Origin: Streptomyces sp. NRRL F-6131
Lineage (GTDB): Bacteria; Actinomycetota; Actinomycetes; Streptomycetales; Streptomycetaceae
Length of the DNA stretch: 64,000 bases
NCBI GenBank assembly: GCA_000719695.1
Contig: JOHN01000040.1
Coordinates: 28,276-92,275 of the forward strand
Direction: 5' to 3'
Positions 51,204-60,070 of this stretch are shown here, piece after piece. Under the pieces are notes generated by a model. The model was not told where the DNA came from. It did not search any database and saw only the letters and a list, made by a program, of their open reading frames with translations. Numbering within the stretch: position 1 is the stretch's first letter; each line of letters starts with the position of its first letter. Made by a program: the position numbers and the translations under genes.

Positions 51204-52157
51204 GTGAGAACCACCACCGCCCGCCGCCCGCTGCTCGCCGCCACCGCCCTGCTGCCGGTCCTGGCCCTGGCGGCGTGCAGTTCGGACCCGAGCACCGGCC
51301 CGGCGGCGGGCGGCTCCGGCCGGCCGGCCGTCTCCGCCGCCGCCGAGGACCTCGTCTCCGGCCTGAAGAAGTCGGACGCCGCCGCCGCGCTGCTGCCCGC
51401 CGACGTCCGGGCCGCCGGGACGGTGAAGTTCGGCTCCTCGATCGGCGCCCCGCCCTCCGCCTTCTACGCCGACCAGGCCACCAAGAAGGCCGCCGGGGTG
51501 GACATCGACTTCGGTGACGCCGTGGGCCGCCTGCTCGGCCTGACCGTGCGGCGCGAGGAGGCGGCGTTCGAGACCATCCTGCCCGCGCTCGACAGCGGCA
51601 AGTACGACGTCGGCACCGGCAACTTCGGGGTGACCGCGGCCCGGCTGAAGACCATCGACTTCGTCACCTACATCGACGACGGCCAGGGCTTCGCGGTCAA
51701 GAAGGACAACACCACCGTGAAGCCGATCACCGACCTGGTCCAGCTGTGCGGGCTGACCATCGGCACCGGCGCCGGCACCACCTTCGAGACCACCCTCAAC
51801 GCCAAGAAGAACGTCTGCGCCGACGCCGGCAAGCCGCCCTACGAGGTCAAGGCGTTCAGCGACAGCGGCGCCACGCTGACCAGCCTCCAGCAGGGCCGGG
51901 TGGACGTCGTGATGTCCACCATCAACGGCCTGCGCTACCAGGCCGCCCAGGAGGCCTCCGGCACCAGGTTCCTGGGCGAGTTCCACCGGCTCGACGTCGG
52001 CTTCGCGTTCAAGAAGGGCTCGGCGCTGACCCCGGCCTTCCAGGCGGCCGTCAACGAGCTGATCAAGGACGGCACCTACGACCGGATCCTCAAGAAGTGG
52101 GGGGTGACGGACTCGGCCGTCAAGGAGTCCCTGATCAGCCCGCCCGAGCACGCGTGA
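51204..52157 (+). CDS. ABC transporter substrate-binding lipoprotein (sulfur locus, first)
   Basis: 317 residues, SBP_bac_3 family. Signal peptide with lipobox LAAC and Cys25. The binding domain begins near residue 75 with VKFGSSIGAPPSAFYA and VDIDFGDAVGRLLGL; internal cysteines in VQLCGLTIG and KNVCADAG may form a disulfide. The conserved acidic residue of typical amino-acid binders is kept in the DSGKYDVGTGNFGVTAAR region. The GTG at 51204 is preceded by AAAGG. It is 28 bases before the permease gene. Confidence 0.92.
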   Translation: MRTTTARRPLLAATALLPVLALAACSSDPSTGPAAGGSGRPAVSAAAEDLVSGLKKSDAAAALLPADVRAAGTVKFGSSIGAPPSAFYADQATKKAAGVDIDFGDAVGRLLGLTVRREEAAFETILPALDSGKYDVGTGNFGVTAARLKTIDFVTYIDDGQGFAVKKDNTTVKPITDLVQLCGLTIGTGAGTTFETTLNAKKNVCADAGKPPYEVKAFSDSGATLTSLQQGRVDVVMSTINGLRYQAAQEASGTRFLGEFHRLDVGFAFKKGSALTPAFQAAVNELIKDGTYDRILKKWGVTDSAVKESLISPPEHA

Positions 52158-52185
52158 TCCCCTGTCCCCCCGGGAGGAGTCCCCC

Positions 52186-53202
52186 ATGACCACCGCCACC
52201 GCGGGCGCCGCCGCCACCGGCACCCCGACCCGCTCGAAACCCGACCGCGCGCCCGCCGACGCCCCGCTCGACCTCGGCGAACTCGCGGGCCTGCGCACCG
52301 TCCGCGCCCGCTACCCCTGGCGCTGGGCGGCCGGCCTCGCCGCCCTCGTCGTCCTGGCCCAGTTCGCCCACGGCCTGGCCACCAACCCCGGCTGGGACTG
52401 GGCCACCTTCCGGGTGTACTTCTCCGCCGACACCATCCTGCGGGCGGTCGGCCGCACGGTCGAACTCACCGCCTACGGCACCGTGCTGGGCTTCGTGCTG
52501 GGCGCCGGGGTGGCCGCGATGCGGCTCTCCCGCAGCGCGATCCTGCAGACCGTCGCCTGGGCCTACGTCTGGGTGTTCCGCTCGATCCCGCTGATCGTCC
52601 AGCTGGTCTTCTGGTTCAACCTCTCCTACCTCTACAAGCGCTTCGGCTTCGGCATCCCCTTCGGGCCCACCTTCGGGGACTTCGAGACGATCGGGGTGCT
52701 GGGCGCGCTCGGCGCGGCCGTGCTCGGCCTCGGGCTGCACCAGGCCGCCTTCGCCGCCGAGATCATCCGCGGCGGCATCATCGCCGTCGACCCCGGCCAG
52801 CGCGAGGCGGCCGCCGCGCTCGGCGTGCCGCGCCGGCGGCAGGCCTGGCGGATCGTCCTGCCGCAGGCGATGCGCGGCATCCTGCCGTCCGCCGCCAACG
52901 AGGTGATCTCCCTGTTCAAGGGCACCTCGGTGGTCTACGTGATGGCGATCGGCGAACTCTTCTACCAGGTGCAGGTGGTGTACGGCCGCACCGGCCGGGT
53001 GGTGCCGCTGCTGATGGTCGCCACCGTCTGGTACGTGCTGCTGACCACCGTGCTGTCGATCGGCCAGTACTACGTCGAGCGGTACTTCGCCCGCGGGGCC
53101 GACCGCACCCCGCCGCCCACCCCGCTCCAGCGGGTCCGCTCCCTGGTCCGGGGCCTGCGTGCCCGCACCGCCACCGCCGTCGCCCTCGGAGGCCGCTCAT
53201 GA
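52186..53202 (+). CDS. amino-acid ABC transporter permease (sulfur locus)
   Basis: 338 residues, PAAT permease. An amino-terminal helix (about 45-63) is followed by five helices of the permease domain; the EAA loop is [22 protein letters not shown], and the tail follows [11 protein letters not shown]. The ATG at 52186 has GGAGGAG upstream. It overlaps the ATPase gene by 4 bases. It could form a heterodimer with the divergently encoded permease at 47695. Confidence 0.93.
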   Translation: MTTATAGAAATGTPTRSKPDRAPADAPLDLGELAGLRTVRARYPWRWAAGLAALVVLAQFAHGLATNPGWDWATFRVYFSADTILRAVGRTVELTAYGTVLGFVLGAGVAAMRLSRSAILQTVAWAYVWVFRSIPLIVQLVFWFNLSYLYKRFGFGIPFGPTFGDFETIGVLGALGAAVLGLGLHQAAFAAEIIRGGIIAVDPGQREAAAALGVPRRRQAWRIVLPQAMRGILPSAANEVISLFKGTSVVYVMAIGELFYQVQVVYGRTGRVVPLLMVATVWYVLLTTVLSIGQYYVERYFARGADRTPPPTPLQRVRSLVRGLRARTATAVALGGRS

Positions 53203-54020
53203 CCGCCGTCGTCAAGGAACCGCGCGTCGGGGACACTCCGGCGGACGAGCCGGTCGCCGCACCGTCGATGGTGCAGGTCCGCGGCCTGTGGAAGAGCTTC
53301 GGTCCGACCGCGGTGCTGCGCGGCGTCGACCTCGACGTCCCGGCCGGCTCGGTGACCGTGGTGCTCGGGCCGTCCGGCTCCGGCAAGTCGACCCTGCTGC
53401 GCGCGATCAACCACCTGGAGAAGGTCGACCGCGGCTTCGTCGCGATCGACGGCGAGCTGATCGGCTACCGCCGGGCCGGGGACAAGCTGCACGAGCTCAA
53501 GGAGCGCGAGGTCCTGCGCCAGCGGACCAACATCGGCTTCGTGTTCCAGAACTTCAACCTCTTCCCGCACCTCACCGTGCTGGAGAACATCGTCGAGGCG
53601 CCGGTCAGCGCCCTGCGCCGGCCGAAGGCCGAGGCCCGGGCCCGGGCGCTGGAGCTGCTGGAGCGGGTGGGCCTGGCCGAGAAGGCGGACGCCTACCCCC
53701 GGCAGCTGTCCGGCGGCCAGCAGCAGCGGGTGGCGATCGCCCGGGCGCTGGCGCTGGAGCCCAAGGTGCTGCTGTTCGACGAGCCGACCTCGGCGCTCGA
53801 CCCGGAGCTGGTCGGCGAGGTGCTCGACGTCGTCAAGGACCTCGCCCGGGCCGGCACCACGATGATCGTGGTCACCCACGAGATCGGTTTCGCCCGCGAG
53901 GTCGCCGACACCGTGGTCTTCATGGACGGCGGCGTCGTGGTCGAGCAGGGCCCGCCGCGGGCGGTCCTGGACGAGCCGCGGCACGAGCGGACCAGGGCCT
54001 TCCTGGCCAAGGTCCTCTGA
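53199..54020 (+). CDS. amino-acid ABC transporter ATP-binding protein (sulfur locus)
   Basis: 273 residues. Walker [13 protein letters not shown], signature [15 protein letters not shown], Walker [14 protein letters not shown], and switch His in VVTHEIGFA. The segment [20 protein letters not shown] is a PAAT-type insertion also present in the ATPase at 2150. It is the only ATPase gene of the locus and so must serve both permeases. The ATG at 53199 overlaps the permease stop. Confidence 0.95.
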   Translation: MTAVVKEPRVGDTPADEPVAAPSMVQVRGLWKSFGPTAVLRGVDLDVPAGSVTVVLGPSGSGKSTLLRAINHLEKVDRGFVAIDGELIGYRRAGDKLHELKEREVLRQRTNIGFVFQNFNLFPHLTVLENIVEAPVSALRRPKAEARARALELLERVGLAEKADAYPRQLSGGQQQRVAIARALALEPKVLLFDEPTSALDPELVGEVLDVVKDLARAGTTMIVVTHEIGFAREVADTVVFMDGGVVVEQGPPRAVLDEPRHERTRAFLAKVL

Positions 54021-54055
54021 ACCACCCACCCCCCTTCACCCGCAGGAGTTCCGCC

Positions 54056-55045
54056 ATGTCCCTACCCCGTCGCGCCCTCGTGACCGCCGCCGCGCTCGCC
54101 GCCGCCCTCACCCTGGCCGCCTGCGGCAGCTCCTCGGACGCGGCGGCGGACCTCGCTCCCGCCAAGGGCAGCACCGCCCCGAACGGCACCGCGGTGAACC
54201 TCACCCCGCAGCAGAACCGGGTGACCACGCCCAAGGTGGACGCCCTGGCGGCCCTGGTGCCGGAGGAGATCAGGAGACGCGGGACGCTGACCGTGGTCGA
54301 CTCGCTCGGCACCACGCCGCCGCTGGACTTCTACGCCAACGACGACCGGACGGTGATCGGCGTCGAGCCGGACATCGCCTCGCTGATCGGCAACGTGCTC
54401 GGCCTCAAGGTCGAGTTCAACCCGGTCTCCTGGGAGAACATCTTCGTCGGCCTGGACAGCGGCAAGTACGACGTCGGCATCTCCAACATCACCGTCACCG
54501 AGGCCAGGAAGGAGAAGTACGACTTCGCCACCTACCGGCTGGACATCCTCGGCTTCGAGGCGAAGAAGGGCAGCGGCTGGAAGGTCACCGGACCCAAGGA
54601 CATCGCCGGGAAGACCGTCGCCGTCGCCTCCGGAACCAACCAGGAGAAGCTGCTGATCGCCTGGAACGAGGAGAACACCAAGAACGGCCTGAAGCCGGCC
54701 GACATCAAGTACTTCCAGAACTCCTCGGACTACTACCTGGCGCTCTCCTCCGGCCGGATCGACGCCTACGTCGGCCCCAACCCGGTGGCCGCCTTCCACG
54801 CCGTGCAGACCGGCGAGACCGAGGTGATCGGCACCTACTCGGGCGGCGGTGCCGAGGTGCTCGGCAAGATCGCGGCGACCACGAAGAAGGACAGCGGCCT
54901 GGTCGGGGCACTGAACGGGGCGATCAACGAGGTGATCAAGAACGGCAGCTACGCCCAGGTGCTGAAGCGCTGGGGCCTGGACGCCGAGGCGGTGCCCACC
55001 TCCGAGATCAACCCGGTCGGCCTGCCCAAGCCCAAGCAGCCGTAG
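54056..55045 (+). CDS. ABC transporter substrate-binding lipoprotein (sulfur locus, second)
   Basis: 329 residues. Lipobox LAAC with Cys23, followed by a linker and the SBP_bac_3 domain from about residue 80 (LTVVDSLGTTPPLDFYA; VEPDIASLIGNVLGLKV; DSGKYDVGISNITVTEARKE). It differs clearly from the first binding protein of the operon, so the two may recognise different ligands, as TcyJ and TcyK do in Bacillus. The ATG at 54056 has AGGAG upstream. It ends the operon, with a hairpin 30 bases downstream. Confidence 0.92.
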   Translation: MSLPRRALVTAAALAAALTLAACGSSSDAAADLAPAKGSTAPNGTAVNLTPQQNRVTTPKVDALAALVPEEIRRRGTLTVVDSLGTTPPLDFYANDDRTVIGVEPDIASLIGNVLGLKVEFNPVSWENIFVGLDSGKYDVGISNITVTEARKEKYDFATYRLDILGFEAKKGSGWKVTGPKDIAGKTVAVASGTNQEKLLIAWNEENTKNGLKPADIKYFQNSSDYYLALSSGRIDAYVGPNPVAAFHAVQTGETEVIGTYSGGGAEVLGKIAATTKKDSGLVGALNGAINEVIKNGSYAQVLKRWGLDAEAVPTSEINPVGLPKPKQP

Positions 55046-55074
55046 CGCCCGTCCGTCGCGCCGGCCCGGGGAGG

Positions 55075-55107
55075 CCCCGGGACCGCCGCCGGGGAGCGGT
55101 CCCGGGG
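55075..55107 (+). terminator. terminator of the sulfur-locus operon
   Basis: Arms ccccgggaccgc / gcggtcccgggg, 12-bp perfect stem, 9-base loop. Confidence 0.7.
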
Positions 55108-55195
55108 TCGTTCACCCGGGTGCCGCTCCCCGCCGCTATCGTGACCCGGTCAGGATGAACGGTGTTCGATTCCGGCGCACTTGTGGGGGGAACGC

Positions 55196-56410
55196 ATGCA
55201 GGCGGGCGATGTCGTGGGCGGCCGCTACCGGCTGGACCGGGAGCTCGGCCGGGGCGGGTTCGGCGTGGTCTGGGCCGCCCACGACGAGACCATCGGGCGG
55301 GCGGTCGCGCTCAAGGTGCTCTCCGAGGAGAAGGCGGGCGACGAGGAGGCGGTCGGCCGGTTCGTCCGCGAGGCCAGGACCGTCGGCGGCCTGTCGAACC
55401 CGCACATCGTCACCCTGTTCGACTACGGGCGGGTGCAGGACGGCGCCCGGTCGACCCACTACCTGGTGATGGAGCTGGTCCGGGGCCGCTCGCTCGCCCA
55501 GGTGATGCGCGAGGGCCTGCCGGAGCCGGCCGTCGCCCTGCGGTGGGTGCGGCAGATCTGCAAGGCACTGGACGCCGCGCACCGCAACGGTGTGGTGCAC
55601 CGGGACATCAAGCCCGAGAACATCATGATCACCGAGGGCGGCGAGGCCAAGGTGCTGGACTTCGGCATCGCCCGGCTGCTCTCCCAGCCGTCCGCCGGCG
55701 AGCTCACCTCCACCGGGGTGGTCATCGGCACGCCGGTCTACCTGGCACCGGAGTGCTGGGCGGGCCTGCGGATCGACGGCCGGGCCGACCTCTACGCCCT
55801 CGGTGTGGTGCTCTACCAACTCTGCACCGGCCGCCGCCCGTTCCACGCCGACCAGGCCGTCACCATGATGTACGCGCACCTCAACGAGCAGCCGCTGCCC
55901 CCGAACACCGCCGACCCGGCGCTGGACCGGCTGATCCTCCAGCTGCTCGCCAAGCGGCCGGAGGACCGGCCCGCCGACGCCGCCGAGGTCCGCCACCGGC
56001 TGCGCGACCTCAGGGCGCTGCGCGACCACAAGGGGGCCACCGACCCGGAGGTGCTGCGGCAGAAGGCCGACGAGGCCTGGCGGCGCGGCGCGGCGGGTTC
56101 GCCCGAGCGGGCCGCCGAGCAGTTGGTCGCACTGATCCCGCAGTTCGTCCGGGCGTTCGGACCGGCCGACCCGCGGACCCTGCGCACCTGCCACGACCTG
56201 GCGCTCTGGCTGGCCCGCTCGGGCCGGCCGCGGGCGGCCGTCGCCCTGCTGCGCGAGCTGCTGCCCGCACTGGACGGCCACCCGCGGGCCCGGGAGGACG
56301 TCGGGCGCGACCTGGAGCGCTGGGAGCGCGAGAGCGCCGCGGCCGCGCCCGACCGGGGCCGTCCGCTAGTGCTGGCCGAGCTGCTCGACGGCTCGGCGCA
56401 GGGCGGCTGA
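55196..56410 (+). CDS. Ser/Thr protein kinase, cytoplasmic, short TPR-like tail
   Basis: 404 residues. Kinase domain (about 10-275): GRGGFGVVW, Lys in VALKVL, HRDIKPENIMITEGG, DFGIARL. It is followed by a helical carboxy-terminal domain of about 120 residues with one or two TPR-like units (DPRTLRTCHDLALWLARSG). It has no membrane helix. It is nearly the same core as the kinase at 43796 but lacks the Pro-rich linker. The ATG at 55196 (GGGGGG upstream) is used. Its last 45 bases overlap the 3' end of the convergent MBL hydrolase gene. The substrates are unknown. Confidence 0.9.
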   Translation: MQAGDVVGGRYRLDRELGRGGFGVVWAAHDETIGRAVALKVLSEEKAGDEEAVGRFVREARTVGGLSNPHIVTLFDYGRVQDGARSTHYLVMELVRGRSLAQVMREGLPEPAVALRWVRQICKALDAAHRNGVVHRDIKPENIMITEGGEAKVLDFGIARLLSQPSAGELTSTGVVIGTPVYLAPECWAGLRIDGRADLYALGVVLYQLCTGRRPFHADQAVTMMYAHLNEQPLPPNTADPALDRLILQLLAKRPEDRPADAAEVRHRLRDLRALRDHKGATDPEVLRQKADEAWRRGAAGSPERAAEQLVALIPQFVRAFGPADPRTLRTCHDLALWLARSGRPRAAVALLRELLPALDGHPRAREDVGRDLERWERESAAAAPDRGRPLVLAELLDGSAQGG

Positions 56411-57067
56411 ACCGCCCTCGACGATCGGCACGCCGTGCCCGAACAGCACGGTGTCGGCGTCGAGTCCGGCCAGCCGGCGGAAGGATTCGAGGGCCAGGGC
56501 GGGATCGGCGTTGAAGACGCCGGGCGTGGTCCGCCGTTCGACGTTGGCCGCGAGGTCGCCGGTGAACAGCACGCCCCGCTCCGGCAGGTGCAGCGCGATC
56601 GAGCCGTCGGTGTGGCCGGGCACGTGCACCACCACGGCGCCGCCGCCGAAACCGAGCACCTCGCCGTCCACCACCTCGCGGTCGACCTTGCACGGCGGGG
56701 CGGGCGGCAGCGACGGCAGGGCGTTCCAGAGCTCCTCCTCGAAGGGGCTCAGCACCATTGGCCGGGCGTCCCGCTCGCCGCGGAGCACCGGGGCCTCCAG
56801 CCGGTGGGCCACCACCTCGGCGCCGGTCCGCCGGGAGACCTCGGCGGCCGATCCGGCGTGGTCCTCGTGGTGGTGGGTGAGCACGACGGTGCGCAGCGCG
56901 GCCGGGTCGGCGCCGACGGCGCGGACCGCCGCCTCGATCGCGTCGGCCTGTCCGGCGATGCCGGTGTCGATCAGGGTGAGGGTGCCGTCCTCGTCACGCC
57001 AGAGGTGGGCGGTGCCGAAGTCGAGGGCTATGAGGGTCAGTTCGGGGCTGATCCGGGTGATCTCCAT
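56366..57067 (-). CDS. MBL-fold metallo-hydrolase
   Basis: 233 residues. The zinc-binding motif THHHEDHAG is at about 64-72, further ligands lie in VPGHTDGSIALHL and FTGDLA, and the last His is in LFGHGVPI. The family includes glyoxalase-II-like and quinolone-degradation-type hydrolases; the substrate cannot be assigned. It starts with ATG at 57067 (AGGA upstream). Its last 15 codons lie on the opposite strand to the end of the kinase gene. Confidence 0.9.
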   Translation of the reverse strand: MEITRISPELTLIALDFGTAHLWRDEDGTLTLIDTGIAGQADAIEAAVRAVGADPAALRTVVLTHHHEDHAGSAAEVSRRTGAEVVAHRLEAPVLRGERDARPMVLSPFEEELWNALPSLPPAPPCKVDREVVDGEVLGFGGGAVVVHVPGHTDGSIALHLPERGVLFTGDLAANVERRTTPGVFNADPALALESFRRLAGLDADTVLFGHGVPIVEGGSAALRRAVEQLGQH

Positions 57068-57367
57068 GCGGCGGATCCTGCCCCGCCGGGCGGCCGTTCG
57101 ACCGGGTGTTCGCCCCGGGCGTGACGGCCCGCCCGGGCGGGCCGCCGGACCACGGCCGGCTGTCAACCGTACGGGCGCCCAGCGCGGCCCCCGCCGGGCC
57201 TGGACGGTTGGGAGGATTTCGCCGATCGGGACGGTCTGGCCCGGCGCGGCGCGCCGTTGATATACCTCGCAGCACAGGGGCCGGGCGCGGTCCGCGCCGC
57301 CTCCGGGCGGTCGGTCCACCGCCCGGCGAGCTGCGACGTACTCGACGAACTAGGAGGTGGGGATCGG
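57068..57367. other. divergent promoter region (MBL hydrolase / FAH-family gene)
   Basis: 300 bases with no gene. The segment gttgatatacctcgcag near 57256 contains TATACC, a possible -10 element for the FAH-family gene about 100 bases downstream. No clear -35 or operator. Confidence 0.35.
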
Positions 57368-58228
57368 ATGAAACTCCTTCGTGTCGGCCCGCCGGGCGCC
57401 GAGCGCCCGGTCGCGCTGGGTCCGGACGGCACCGCGTACGACCTCTCCGGGGTGACCGCGGACATCGACGGCGGCTTCCTCGCCGGGCTGGCCGACGCCG
57501 GTCCGGCCGAGCTGGCCGGGCGGGTGGCGGCCGGCCGGCTGCCGGTGACCGAGATCGCCGGACAGCGGGTCGGCCCGCCGGTGGCCAGGCCCGGCAAGGT
57601 GGTCGGCATCGGCCTCAACTACCGGGACCACGCGGCCGAGGCCGGCGCCGCGATCCCGGACGAGCCGGTGATCTTCCTCAAGCCCAGCTCCACCGTGGTC
57701 GGCCCGTACGACGAGGTGCTGGTGCCGCGCGGCGGGGAGAAGACCGACTACGAGGCCGAACTGGCCGTGGTGATCGGCCGGACCGCCCGCTACCTGCCGG
57801 ACCGCGCGGCGGCGGCCGGGGTGATCGCCGGCTACACCATCGCCAACGACGTCACCGAGCGGGCCTTCCAGTTCGAGCGCGGCGGCCAGTGGGACAAGGG
57901 CAAGTCGGCGGAGACCTTCACGCCGCTCGGGCCCTGGCTGGTGACCGCCGACGAGGTGGCCGATCCGCAGCGGCTGCCGCTGCGGCTGTGGGTCAACGGC
58001 GAGCTGCGGCAGGACGGCTCCACCGAGCGGATGATCTTCCCGGTGCACGAACTGGTCCGCTACGCGAGCCAGTTCATGGTGCTGGAGCCGGGCGACGTGA
58101 TCGTCACCGGGACCCCGGCCGGTGTCACCCTCGGCCGCCCGGGCACGCCGTACCTGACGGCCGGCGACATCGTGGAGATCGAGATCGACGGCCTCGGGCG
58201 GCAGCGGCAGGTCCTCGGCAAGGCCTGA
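57368..58228 (+). CDS. fumarylacetoacetate hydrolase-family protein
   Basis: 286 residues. An amino-terminal cap-like domain (1-70) is followed by the FAH catalytic fold: VGIGLNYRDHAAEAG, IFLKPSSTVVGPYDEV, the metal-binding E-x-E motif in YEAELAVVIG, ANDVTERAFQ, and GDVIVTGTPAGVTLGR. The family hydrolyses or decarboxylates beta-diketone-type acids in catabolism of aromatic compounds, or acts as acylpyruvase/oxaloacetate decarboxylase; no pathway genes are adjacent. The ATG at 57368 follows AGGAGG by ten bases. A TetR gene converges on it and may regulate a different target. Confidence 0.9.
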   Translation: MKLLRVGPPGAERPVALGPDGTAYDLSGVTADIDGGFLAGLADAGPAELAGRVAAGRLPVTEIAGQRVGPPVARPGKVVGIGLNYRDHAAEAGAAIPDEPVIFLKPSSTVVGPYDEVLVPRGGEKTDYEAELAVVIGRTARYLPDRAAAAGVIAGYTIANDVTERAFQFERGGQWDKGKSAETFTPLGPWLVTADEVADPQRLPLRLWVNGELRQDGSTERMIFPVHELVRYASQFMVLEPGDVIVTGTPAGVTLGRPGTPYLTAGDIVEIEIDGLGRQRQVLGKA

Positions 58229-58239
58229 CGGGCCGCGGT

Positions 58240-58264
58240 CCCGACCCTTGGCACGGGGGTCGGG
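58240..58264 (+). terminator. terminator after the FAH-family gene
   Basis: Arms cccgaccc / gggtcggg with a 9-base loop, 12 bases past the stop codon. A short ccgtccgt-type repeat follows to about 58325. Confidence 0.55.
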
Positions 58265-58330
58265 CCGGGGCGCACACCGCCGGTCCCGTCCGTCCGCCGT
58301 CCGTCCGCCGCCCGTCCGTCCGTCCCCGCG

Positions 58331-59080
58331 CTACTCGGCCGGGGCGCCCAGCACCGCCCGCAGCCGGGCCGTCCGCGGCGAGTCCGGGCCCTCCAGGGCC
58401 AGCAGGCCGGCCAGCACCTCCGCGGTCTGCCGGTCGTGCAGCGCGGTCGCCGCCGCCATCGCCACGAACTGGTCCACCAGCCACTCCCGCAGCTCGTCCA
58501 CCGGCACCGCCCGGCCCTCGTCGAGCCAGCTTAGCGAGGCCCCCTCGACCACCGCGATCCACGAGCGCACCAGCAGGGTGAGCCGCGTTCCGGCCTGCCG
58601 CACCCCGAGGTGGCGCAGCGTCCGCTTCAGCGCCGCCCGCCGGACGTCGTCCACGATCGCCGAGGTGCGGGCCGTCTCCACCACCGAACCGCCGCGCAGC
58701 AGCGCCGAGTAGCCGGTGCCGTGCTCGGCGACGAAGGCGAAGTAGCCCTCCAGGACGGCGGACAGCTGCTGGGTCGGGGTCCCGCTGAGCGGCACCACGA
58801 ACCGGCCGGTGAGCTCCTCGGCGGCGCTGCGCAGCGCCGCCTCGTACAGCTGCTGCTTGCCGCCCGCGAAGTAGCGGTACACCAGCGGCCGGGAGGCGCC
58901 GGCGGCCTGCGCCACGTCGTCCAGCCCGACCTCCTCGGGCGCCCGGTGCGCGAACAGCTCCAGGGCCACCGCGATCAGCTGCTCGCGCCGCTGCTGCACC
59001 GGCAGCCGCCGGTACCCGGCGCGCCGCGGCCGCGGGGCCGGTTCGGGAGCGGGCGGGACGGGCGCTGAGCTGGCTTCCAT
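58331..59080 (-). CDS. TetR-family transcriptional regulator
   Basis: 249 residues, slightly long because of a Pro-rich amino-terminal tail. TetR helix-turn-helix at about 30-80 (REQLIAVALELFAHRAPEEVG... AAGASRPLVYRYFAGGKQQLY). The ligand-binding half contains FAFVAEHGTGYSALLRGGSV and VRSWIAVVEGASLSWLDEG, as in regulators of lipid or cell-envelope metabolism. The ATG at 59080 is used. It is divergent from the rhomboid-like gene at 59288, which is a possible target. Confidence 0.9.
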   Translation of the reverse strand: MEASSAPVPPAPEPAPRPRRAGYRRLPVQQRREQLIAVALELFAHRAPEEVGLDDVAQAAGASRPLVYRYFAGGKQQLYEAALRSAAEELTGRFVVPLSGTPTQQLSAVLEGYFAFVAEHGTGYSALLRGGSVVETARTSAIVDDVRRAALKRTLRHLGVRQAGTRLTLLVRSWIAVVEGASLSWLDEGRAVPVDELREWLVDQFVAMAAATALHDRQTAEVLAGLLALEGPDSPRTARLRAVLGAPAE

Positions 59081-59287
59081 GCCGGTCAGCGTAACGGCCC
59101 CGGGCCGGATCGGAGCCGGGTGTGCACCGATCTTCCGAACGGGCGTTTGTGCCTGTCCGGGCGTTTCGCGCAGCTCCTCGGAGGGGGCCCCGGCGGCCCC
59201 GCCCGGAGGCCCGTCCCGGGAGGCGCCCCACCGGTCCCCGACCGAGGATGGGACGCACCACGCCGCCCCACCGAGGAGGCCCGCAGG

Positions 59288-59986
59288 ATGGCGCAGACGC
59301 TGGAGCGGCCGCCCCGCGCGCGCCGTCTGCGCGGGGCGCCCCGGGCGCTCCGGGCCTGGGTGCGCTCGGCGCCGGGGACGTACGCGTGGCTGCTCGTCCT
59401 GGCGGTCACCAGTTTCGTGGTGGCCCGGACGGACCCGCACACCCTGGACTGGTTCCTGGCGGCCCGCTCGACCAACCTGGACCAGCTGCGCTCGCGCCCG
59501 GTGCACGCCCTGGTGGCCAGCGCGCTGTGGACCGAGACCTCCAGCTGGCCGCTGTACGCCGTCCTGTTCACGGTGTTCCACGCCAACGCCGAGCGCTGGC
59601 TGGGCACCGCGCGCTGGTTCGCGGTGGCCGCGACCTCGCACGTGCTGGCGACCCTGGTGAGCGAGGGCGTGGTCGCCTGGGGGATCGTCCGGGGGACCCT
59701 CCAGCGGAGCATGGCCGACACGGTGGACGTCGGGGTCTCGTACGCGCTGGCGGGAGTGGTCGCGGTGCTCACCTACCGGTTCGCCGGTCCCTGGCGGTGG
59801 CTGTACGGGGGCGGGGTGGTGGTCTTCTACCTGGTGCCGCTGGTCGCCTCGCACACCTTCACGGACCTCGGGCACTTCAGCGCCGTGCTGATCGGCCTCG
59901 GCTTCTTCCGCTTCGCACACGGACGGTCCCGGTGGGACCCGGGCCGCGCGCTGCGGCGGTGGCGGTCGCGGCGCTCCGGCGGGTGA
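59288..59986 (+). CDS. second rhomboid-like membrane protein
   Basis: 232 residues with about six membrane helices. Shares with the protein at 20641 the motifs SHVLATLVSEG, DVGVSYALAG and DLGHFSAVLIG, matching helix 2, the nucleophile loop and the catalytic-His helix of rhomboids. The Ser and His are present; the residue after Ser is Tyr in both proteins. The ATG at 59288 has GAGGAGG upstream. The tail is Arg-rich. Protease activity is uncertain. Confidence 0.8.
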   Translation: MAQTLERPPRARRLRGAPRALRAWVRSAPGTYAWLLVLAVTSFVVARTDPHTLDWFLAARSTNLDQLRSRPVHALVASALWTETSSWPLYAVLFTVFHANAERWLGTARWFAVAATSHVLATLVSEGVVAWGIVRGTLQRSMADTVDVGVSYALAGVVAVLTYRFAGPWRWLYGGGVVVFYLVPLVASHTFTDLGHFSAVLIGLGFFRFAHGRSRWDPGRALRRWRSRRSGG

Positions 59987-60070
59987 GGGTGCCCGTCCCG
60001 TCCCGAATTGGCCGGTCCATGCCAGCGGATAGGGGCTTGCAAACGGCGCGCGCCACGCAATGATGTCGGG

